A stretch of 7,609 nt of DNA from DASPKW01 sp038244055 (lineage in GTDB: Bacteria; Planctomycetota; Phycisphaerae; Tepidisphaerales; Tepidisphaeraceae), in NCBI GenBank assembly GCA_038244055.1, contig JBBRTW010000366.1, positions 1 through 7,609 of the forward strand, read 5' to 3'. Positions within the stretch are counted from its first letter, which is position 1; every line of letters begins with the position of its first letter. The notes under the pieces were generated by a model that saw only the letters and a list, made by a program, of their open reading frames with translations, had not been told where the DNA came from and searched no databases. The translations under genes were made by a program, and so were the position numbers. Of the stretch, positions 1 to 4,819 are shown in pieces.

Positions 1-82
1 TTCGAGCCAAGGGGGGTGCCCCGCATCTGGGCAAGCGAATGTCAATCCTAACGAATCGGTTTCGTTTTGCGGTTTGCGGATG

Positions 83-131
83 GCGGATTGCGGATTTAAA
101 CCCGAATTTCAAGCCGCAATCCGCAATCCGC
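83..131. repeat. Intergenic hairpin of GCGGATT units
   Basis: Bases 83-96 (GCGGATTGCGGATT) pair perfectly with 118-131, giving a 14-bp stem around a 21-nt loop. Both arms are tandem GCGGATT heptamers, and degenerate copies (TGCGG, GGATGGCGG) extend left to about 65. The right arm has an extra half-repeat, so the stem can slip. No T-tract follows, so a classical intrinsic terminator is unlikely. It lies about 65 bp upstream of the ilvC -35 box, in DNA that reads as non-coding. It is best described as a dispersed intergenic palindrome; it could also close off a gene lying left of the window. Confidence 0.7.
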
Positions 132-197
132 AATTGTTGCCCATCTCATGCCCTATGCGATGGCCCTGTCGCGCGCACGGCAACGATCCTCCCCGCA

Positions 198-226
198 TTG
201 ACCCAACCCCCCGCCCCCGCTATCTT
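198..226 (+). promoter_or_regulatory. sigma70-type promoter of ilvC
   Basis: TTGACC at 198-203 matches the -35 consensus at five of six positions. A 17-bp, C-rich spacer leads to TATCTT at 221-226, which matches the -10 consensus at four of six. Transcription would begin near 233, leaving a leader of about 26 nt with the Shine-Dalgarno in it. The short leader leaves no room for a T-box, a branched-chain leader peptide or an attenuator. Confidence 0.6.
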
Positions 227-245
227 TGCCCGACTCTTTAGAAAC

Positions 246-250
246 AAGGA
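246..250 (+). promoter_or_regulatory. Ribosome binding site deciding the ilvC start
   Basis: AAGGA lies 8 nt before the ATG at 259. An upstream in-frame TTG at 226 overlaps the predicted -10 box and has no Shine-Dalgarno, so the ATG at 259 is the start. Confidence 0.75.
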
Positions 251-258
251 TTCGCACG

Positions 259-1281
259 ATGCCAGCACCGCTCACCATGATCTACGAAAAGGACGCCCCC
301 CTCGATGCCCTCAAGGGCAAGACCGTCGCCATCCTTGGCTACGGCTCGCAGGGCCACGCCCACGCCCAGAACCTCCGCGACAGCGGGGTCAAGGTGATTG
401 TCGCCAACCGCAAGGACTCTTCCAACGGCAAGCTCGCCCTGGAGCACGGCTTCGATCCGATGTCGGTGGAGGATGCCGTCAAAGCGGCCGACCTGATCAT
501 CGTCACCCTCCCCGATGAGGTGCAGCCCGAGGTTTACAACAAGTCCATCGCCCCCCACCTCAAGGCCGGCAAGACCCTGGGCGTCACTCACGGCTTCAAC
601 GTCCATTTCAAGACCATCGTCCTGCCCAAAGAGATCGATGTGATCCTCGTCGCCCCCAAGGGCCCGGGGCATCTGGTGCGCTCGGAGTTCGAGAAGGGCG
701 GCGGCGTCCCCTGCCTGCTGGCGATCCACCAGGATGCCACCGGCCACGCCCGCGCCATGGGCCTGGCCTGGGCGCGCGGCATCGGCGGAGCACGCTCGGG
801 CGTCATCGAGACGACTTTCAAGGATGAATGCGAGACCGATCTCTTCGGCGAGCAGGCGGTCCTCTGCGGCGGATTGTCGGCGCTGATCAAGGCGGGCTTC
901 GAGACGCTCACCGAGGCCGGCTATCCCCCCGAAATGGCCTACTTCGAATGCGTTCACGAGGTCAAGCTCATCGTCGACCTGATCTACCAGGGCGGCCTCG
1001 ACTACATGCGGTATTCGATCAGCAACACGGCCGAGTGGGGCGATCTGAAGACCGGCCCGCGCATCGTCACCGATGCCACCAAGAAAGAAATGAAGCAGAT
1101 CCTGAAGGAGATTCAGGATGGCACGTTCGCCAAGGGCTGGCGGGCCGAGTACGAGGGCGGCATGAAGAACTTCAAGCGCCTCTACGAAGCCGACAACAAC
1201 CACCCCGTCGAAGTCACCGGCCGGCGTCTGCGCAAGATGATGCCCTGGCTCAAAGCGAAAGAGCCGCCCAAGCAGGCGTAA
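259..1281 (+). CDS. ilvC: Ketol-acid reductoisomerase, class I (340 aa)
   Basis: This enzyme carries out the Mg-dependent isomerisation and NAD(P)H reduction of 2-acetolactate or 2-aceto-2-hydroxybutyrate, the second step of valine/isoleucine synthesis, in the cytosol. The N-terminal Rossmann domain carries GYGSQG at residues 27-32, and KGPGH lies at 134-138. By alignment with known class I enzymes the metal and substrate residues are D194 and E198 (in DLFGEQ), E230, E234 and S255, all present. Length (340 aa) is typical of the short class I form. The cofactor-phosphate loop after beta-2 reads ANRKDSSNG (49-57) instead of the usual GLRxGSxS pattern, so NADPH versus NADH use is uncertain. The gene stands alone: no ilvB or ilvN is adjacent, and the next gene converges on it. 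No frameshift or missing residue is seen. Confidence 0.97.
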   Translation: MPAPLTMIYEKDAPLDALKGKTVAILGYGSQGHAHAQNLRDSGVKVIVANRKDSSNGKLALEHGFDPMSVEDAVKAADLIIVTLPDEVQPEVYNKSIAPHLKAGKTLGVTHGFNVHFKTIVLPKEIDVILVAPKGPGHLVRSEFEKGGGVPCLLAIHQDATGHARAMGLAWARGIGGARSGVIETTFKDECETDLFGEQAVLCGGLSALIKAGFETLTEAGYPPEMAYFECVHEVKLIVDLIYQGGLDYMRYSISNTAEWGDLKTGPRIVTDATKKEMKQILKEIQDGTFAKGWRAEYEGGMKNFKRLYEADNNHPVEVTGRRLRKMMPWLKAKEPPKQA

Positions 1282-1299
1282 GCCGTAGTTTGATAATCC

Positions 1300-1461
1300 A
1301 ACGTGAGCTCGACATTCCGATGTCGAGTGAGTCGCTGGTTATTCCTATGTCGAGTCAAGGGGGGAGTTTTGCTGCGCCCCTTGAAGATCCCGTGAAAACA
1401 CACTCGACATCGGACTGTCGAGCTACGCAGGAATGTCGAGCAACTCAATGTCGAGCTACGC
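1300..1461. repeat. Nested inverted-repeat array of CTCGACAT / ATGTCGAG units
   Basis: At least six copies of a TCGACAT-like octamer occur in both orientations. CTCGACATTCC (1308-1318) is the exact reverse complement of 1430-1440. TCCGATGTCGAGT (1316-1328) is the exact reverse complement of 1402-1414. TGTCGAGCTACGC occurs twice in direct orientation (1416-1428 and 1449-1461). In the centre, TCAAGGGG (1355-1362) pairs with CCCCTTGA (1377-1384) around a 14-nt loop. The array fills nearly all the space between the converging ilvC stop and the stop of the exported-protein gene, ending 3 bp before the latter. It could act as a bidirectional terminator or 3'-end stabiliser, but no clear U-tract is visible, and function is inferred from position only. 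Confidence 0.75.
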
Positions 1462-1464
1462 GGA

Positions 1465-2760
1465 TTACTTCTTCCGGTAAACCTTCACCTCAACCGCGTT
1501 CTGGATCTCGTAGTAGGCCACCACATCGGATAGCCGCGAGAGGGTCCAGGGCGAGAGCAGGCTGGCACCGTTCTTGGTGAAGACGATGTCATCGGCGATG
1601 TACACGCAGGAATGAATGCCTTCGGTCGGCGACTTGTTCAGGAAAATCAGGTCGCCGAAGCGATAGGTGTTATCGGTGACCACATCGTAATCTTCGCTCA
1701 GCACCTTGAGGACGTAAGCCCCCTCCGTGAAGCGGTCATCGGGGGGATCGTTGTTGAAATTCATCGTCGACCAGTGGCAGTCGTAGCGCGATGAAATGTC
1801 CTTCCCCTCGGCCGCCGCATCGGGATAGGTGTAAATCAACCGCCGCGGAAATTTAGGCAGCAGAAGCGAGACGTTCAGGGCCGTGCCGCCGCTGACTTTG
1901 CTGAGCGATTCGAGAAGCGGCGTGACTTCCTTGCGGCGGGCCGCGCCGCGACCCCAGTAATCGATCAGCTTGGACACATCCGTGTCCGGATGAATGTTGA
2001 GCCGGAGCAGCAGCGAGGGCTTGCGGGTCAGGGTCTGAAGCATTTGGATCTTGTCTTCCTCTTTCGGAAGAGTTCTCAAGACCGGCCCAATATCCGCAAA
2101 GAGGGCGGTGTGCCCCTGGTAATACATCAGCTTCTTTACCATCTCCAACGCCGGTGCCGGCAGGTGGCTGTCGCCCAGCCACTCGTCCACCAGGTGGGCA
2201 TCATAGCGAAACGGGTCACTATGAATGTAGTTGCGCGCATCCGTGGCCAGCACCTTATAAATGACCGAGCGCGACTCGGGGGTGAGGGCCATCAGGGATT
2301 CCTCGGATGGCCGGACGAGCATTCCCGTGCCGGTCATATCCACATTAGACGATTTGATCAGTTGCTCGACCCATCCCTCGGCAACACCGGCGGACCGGAG
2401 AAGCTGGGTCAACTTTTCCGCTGTCATGTCGTGGAAGCACCAGACGCCCGCATCGAACTCCAGAAAGCGCGAAACCAGATCTTCCGGCGCTTCGGAAACG
2501 AATCGAACGGCCTCGAGCTCGCCCCACGGCCCGGCCTTGCACTTGACGAGCGATTGGGTGGGCTGGGTCGTCGGCTTGGTGGCCGGTGACGCGGAAAACA
2601 GGTGGGAAGGCGAGTCGAGATTGCCCGCGAAGGCAGGCGAAACAACGAGAAATCCCGCTGAAATCAGCGCGGCCACCGCGCCGAAAAGAGTGCGTCGAAC
2701 TCCCGCGGCGCACCGTGCGCGCTCCTTGAATTGCGGAACAGAATCGTGGGTGTAAATCAT
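1465..2760 (-). CDS. Exported protein with C-terminal NlpC/P60-like region (431 aa)
   Basis: I do not recognise a named family. The ATG at 2760 gives a signal peptide: a basic N-region to about residue 23 (RR), a hydrophobic core 24-40 (TLFGAVAALISAGFLVV), and a likely cleavage after A45 (SPAFA|GN). A Thr/Pro-rich linker (about 58-70) precedes a mostly helical stretch of roughly 250 residues without recognised motifs. The last 110 residues resemble an NlpC/P60 fold: C328 in YDCHWSTMNF as candidate nucleophile, then FGDLIFL (368-374) and H383 in GIHSCVYI as candidate catalytic His, in the usual order and spacing style. If so, it would be an envelope peptidase or amidase acting on peptidoglycan or a peptide. 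The canonical DCSG motif is absent, so this assignment is tentative. An in-frame TTG at 2877 would extend it by 39 residues, but that would bury the signal peptide and cross a palindrome, so I reject it. No strong Shine-Dalgarno is visible before 2760. Confidence 0.85.
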   Translation of the reverse strand: MIYTHDSVPQFKERARCAAGVRRTLFGAVAALISAGFLVVSPAFAGNLDSPSHLFSASPATKPTTQPTQSLVKCKAGPWGELEAVRFVSEAPEDLVSRFLEFDAGVWCFHDMTAEKLTQLLRSAGVAEGWVEQLIKSSNVDMTGTGMLVRPSEESLMALTPESRSVIYKVLATDARNYIHSDPFRYDAHLVDEWLGDSHLPAPALEMVKKLMYYQGHTALFADIGPVLRTLPKEEDKIQMLQTLTRKPSLLLRLNIHPDTDVSKLIDYWGRGAARRKEVTPLLESLSKVSGGTALNVSLLLPKFPRRLIYTYPDAAAEGKDISSRYDCHWSTMNFNNDPPDDRFTEGAYVLKVLSEDYDVVTDNTYRFGDLIFLNKSPTEGIHSCVYIADDIVFTKNGASLLSPWTLSRLSDVVAYYEIQNAVEVKVYRKK

Positions 2761-2843
2761 GGAGTCGTAAGCATATCTGCCGGTGTATGAGATGCTGGTG
2801 AGAGCCACCTCACACACGGGGCGTAAAAACACAACTCGCAATC

Positions 2844-2865
2844 GCGCTGTGATGACATCACGCGC
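2844..2865. promoter_or_regulatory. Palindrome GTGATG-A-CATCAC, candidate operator
   Basis: Bases 2849-2861 form a 13-bp perfect palindrome with a single central base. GCGC flanks it on each side (2844-2847 and 2862-2865, one extra base on the left), lengthening the dyad. It lies 84-116 bp upstream of the minus-strand exported-protein start and about 140 bp upstream of the divergent Rieske gene. Size and symmetry suit a dimeric regulator, but none is encoded nearby and the regulator is unknown. Confidence 0.4.
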
Positions 2866-2976
2866 ACTACGTTTCAAGACTATAACATCGGTGGCTTAGG
2901 CGTGTTGCCGAAGTAATAATCTCCATCAGGAGTTCACCTATGTAGTTATCCCCATTCCGCCCCACCACCGCTGCCA

Positions 2977-2985
2977 TGGTATGAT
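2977..2985 (+). promoter_or_regulatory. Possible extended -10 promoter of the Rieske gene
   Basis: TGG followed by TATGAT (2980-2985) fits the extended -10 form TGnTATAAT with one mismatch. No good -35 box lies 16-18 bp upstream. Transcription would start near 2992, just before the Shine-Dalgarno, giving a leader of only about 13 nt. This is a weak prediction. Confidence 0.3.
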
Positions 2986-2992
2986 GAAACGC

Positions 2993-2997
2993 AGGAG
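2993..2997 (+). promoter_or_regulatory. Ribosome binding site deciding the Rieske start
   Basis: AGGAG lies 7 nt before the ATG at 3005. The in-frame ATGs at 2981 and 2984 lie upstream of this site and lack their own Shine-Dalgarno, so 3005 is preferred. It also places the twin arginines near the N-terminus, as expected for a Tat signal. Confidence 0.75.
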
Positions 2998-3004
2998 AGA
3001 TGAA

Positions 3005-3460
3005 ATGGACCAGATCAATCGTCGTCAATTTGTTTTGGGAGTTGTCTCGGCCGCGGGCGTGGCCGGATTATGTTCCTGTGCCAGCATTGGACCCGTCAAT
3101 CCGCCCGGAAAAGTGGATATTGGCCCGCTTTCGGACTACGCGCTGGATGGCATCCGCGAAAAGTTCGCGACCTCGCACGGCATCATGCTGGTCACCTTCG
3201 GCGGACGCCTCGTGGCCACCTCCTCCATTTGCACCCATAAAGGGTGCGTAATCGAAAAAGAGAAGGACAGCTTCAAGTGCCCCTGCCACGGAAGCCGGTA
3301 TGACCGCGCTGGAATCGTCCAGGAAGGCCCGGCCCGCGATCCGCTGGTGCGCTATGTGATGTGGCTCGATTCCAGCGGGCATGTCACGGTGGATACCTCC
3401 AAGCCATTGATCCAGCCGTTATGGGGACGAGCGGATGCGTATCTGGTGGCGCGAACGTAA
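3005..3460 (+). CDS. Small Rieske [2Fe-2S] protein with Tat/lipoprotein signal (151 aa)
   Basis: This is probably a periplasmic, membrane-tethered one-electron carrier. The N-terminus reads NRRQFVLG (residues 5-12), a twin-arginine motif, followed by a short hydrophobic stretch and LCSC (22-25), which fits a lipobox with C25 as the lipidated residue, though Cys at -2 is uncommon. The Rieske site is complete: C76 and H78 in CTHKGC, C92 and H95 in CPCHGS as cluster ligands, and C81 with C94 as the stabilising disulfide. The disulfide pair suggests a high-potential cluster of the cytochrome bc type rather than a dioxygenase ferredoxin. Yet there is no transmembrane helix beyond the signal, and no cytochrome b, oxidase or oxygenase gene adjoins it. 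Redox partners are therefore unknown. It ends 2 bp from the stop of the converging VWA gene, leaving no room for a terminator between them. Confidence 0.92.
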   Translation: MDQINRRQFVLGVVSAAGVAGLCSCASIGPVNPPGKVDIGPLSDYALDGIREKFATSHGIMLVTFGGRLVATSSICTHKGCVIEKEKDSFKCPCHGSRYDRAGIVQEGPARDPLVRYVMWLDSSGHVTVDTSKPLIQPLWGRADAYLVART

Positions 3461-3462
3461 AC

Positions 3463-4527
3463 TCACCGCGCCAAATCCGTATCCGCGACAAACTTAAACA
3501 GCCCGCCCGATTCCTCGGCGATGGACTTGAGAAGCTTCTCGTAATCATCGCCGCGATCCATGAAGGCAATCGTGTTGATCTTGATCTTCACGGCCCGGCG
3601 GGCCTGCAGCTTGCGGACTTCTTCGAGCACCTGCTGGTTATTGGGAAAATCGCCATCGGTGAGCATGTAGATCAACTGCGGATTGGCCGCGAAGGCGGCG
3701 CGCAGGCCGGGGATGGGGTCGGAGGTGGATCGGGGGGTGACGCCTTCGAGGAATTCGAAGGCTTTGCGTTTGGTCTCGGGCACGGCGGGCAGAAGCTGGC
3801 GATCGAGTGCGACAAAGGAATCGTTGGAGAAGAAAATCACGTCAAACGATTGGACGGGACGGAGTACGTCGATGGATTTGCGAATCTCCACTCGCAGCAC
3901 GTCGAACTTGTTCATCATGGACCCGGACGAATCGCAAAGGAAGAGAACCTTTCGCGCCGCAGCGCCGCCGAAATTCATGAAGGGCGCGCCGAATCCGCGT
4001 GTCGGCGAATGTCCCAAGGTGGCCAGGCCGGCTTCGCCATTTTCCGTTCCCGGTCCGACTCCCACACCGTTCCCACCGCCTTTCCCATTCTTGAACGCCG
4101 CACTGGCGCCGATGGCGATGGCTGGATCATCATCGCCCGCGTCCGCACCGCCCGCGAGTGTCAATGTAGTCGCGGTGGAGGGCTTGTCCGCCAGCCCTTC
4201 AACGGTGCGCGGGACATCAGGCAGAGCCGTTGTATAGGTCGTGGGCGCATCGCCATCGGGGAAGCCGAGTTTGGTTTCCATTTCAGTCTGCATCACCGAG
4301 GTCGGCATGACCGGCGGCTCAACCGATTTGACGCGCGTCATGATCTGAATCGTCTTGTACGTCAGCAACCCAAACGCCAGAATCGACAGATGAATTACCA
4401 GCGAAGAGATAAACGGCAGCACATCCTGCACGAACGGCCGGCGGAGAAAAGAGTCGGGCGCGGCGGATTCGCTTGAGTCGGCCGAGGCGGCGAGATCAGC
4501 GCGCGGAGTGGGCGTGGATGCAGTCAT
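3463..4527 (-). CDS. Membrane-anchored VWA-domain protein (354 aa)
   Basis: A cytoplasmic, Ser/Ala-rich N-terminus (1-30) leads to one hydrophobic segment (about 36-55, LPFISSLVIHLSILAFGLL), as in TonB-like or ExbD-like anchors. A Pro/Thr- and then Gly-rich linker follows (about 70-188, including a GKGGGNGVGVGPG stretch). A von Willebrand factor A domain starts at about 190 (RKVLFLCDSSGSM). The metal-binding MIDAS motif looks complete: D199-S201-S203 (DxSxS), T268 in RSTSDP and D291 in LTDGDF. Such domains bind partners through a divalent cation; here the domain would lie outside the inner membrane. No ExbB/ExbD, MoxR or secretion genes adjoin, so the partner is unknown. The start at 4527 is supported by TGAGGA (minus strand, 4535-4540), 7 nt upstream. 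Family assignment is firm; biological role is not. Confidence 0.93.
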   Translation of the reverse strand: MTASTPTPRADLAASADSSESAAPDSFLRRPFVQDVLPFISSLVIHLSILAFGLLTYKTIQIMTRVKSVEPPVMPTSVMQTEMETKLGFPDGDAPTTYTTALPDVPRTVEGLADKPSTATTLTLAGGADAGDDDPAIAIGASAAFKNGKGGGNGVGVGPGTENGEAGLATLGHSPTRGFGAPFMNFGGAAARKVLFLCDSSGSMMNKFDVLRVEIRKSIDVLRPVQSFDVIFFSNDSFVALDRQLLPAVPETKRKAFEFLEGVTPRSTSDPIPGLRAAFAANPQLIYMLTDGDFPNNQQVLEEVRKLQARRAVKIKINTIAFMDRGDDYEKLLKSIAEESGGLFKFVADTDLAR

Positions 4528-4564
4528 GGAAGTTTCCTCAGGGTTGGATTGTTCCGGGCGGCAT

Positions 4565-4586
4565 GGGCAAGCCTATGCGCTTGCCC
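4565..4586. repeat. GGGCAAGC hairpin upstream of the VWA gene
   Basis: GGGCAAGC (4565-4572) pairs perfectly with GCTTGCCC (4579-4586) around a 6-nt loop. It lies 38-59 bp upstream of the VWA start, so if the promoter is further out it would form a stem in that mRNA's leader. The core TGGGCAAGC also occurs at 28-36 without a partner arm, which hints at a dispersed repeat family. Confidence 0.55.
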
Positions 4587-4710
4587 GCGGCCGGCGCGGA
4601 GAACCGATCACCGTTCAATCGCGTTGCAATTGGCGATCGTTCAATTGCTTCAATGAGATTACGGCGGGACCACGAGATTGGATTCAGAATGTGATGTTGA
4701 AAAGGGTTCC

Positions 4711-4811
4711 CGTAGCACGGGGCATCCTGCTCGTGTTAGACGTGTGAAGAACGAATCATCTCGCCCGCGGGGATTGCACACCGCACACACGGGCAGGATG
4801 CCCGTGCCACG
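4711..4811. repeat. Large dyad of the CACGGGCATCCTGCCCGTG type
   Basis: The left arm (4711-4736) has the core GCACGGGGCATCCTGCTCGTG. The right arm (4787-4811) reads, as reverse complement, GCACGGGCATCCTGCCCGTG. They match over about 25 bp with one inserted G and two or so mismatches. Each arm is itself partly palindromic, as REP-like units are. The 50-bp centre holds no gene. The right arm ends 8 bp before the stop of the eis-like gene, so it would be transcribed as that gene's 3' end. From memory, this sequence is a very common intergenic repeat in planctomycete genomes and is often mis-translated as peptides containing TGILPV or GHPARV. The mismatched left arm suggests an older copy. Confidence 0.75.
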
Positions 4812-4819
4812 ATCAAGCC

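Noticed and set aside
39..518. Plus-strand open frame of 159 codons at the left end
   Set aside because: It overlaps the ilvC start in another frame, reads through the GCGGATT hairpin and is rich in Arg and Pro, as shadow frames in GC-rich DNA are.
238..1203. 321-codon minus-strand open frame
   Set aside because: It lies fully antisense to ilvC, whose protein is unmistakable; the product has no recognisable motif.
1300..1461. CRISPR array
   Set aside because: Repeat units are short, occur in both orientations and have irregular spacing; there are no unique spacers of constant length and no cas genes.
1990..2589. 199-codon plus-strand open frame
   Set aside because: It is antisense to the exported-protein gene and has a composition typical of a shadow frame.
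2761..2877. N-terminal extension of the exported protein from a TTG at 2877
   Set aside because: It would place 39 residues before a well-formed signal peptide and cross a 13-bp palindrome; TTG without a Shine-Dalgarno is a poor start.
3361..4476. 371-codon plus-strand open frame
   Set aside because: It is antisense to the VWA gene, which has clear MIDAS residues, a membrane segment and a ribosome binding site.
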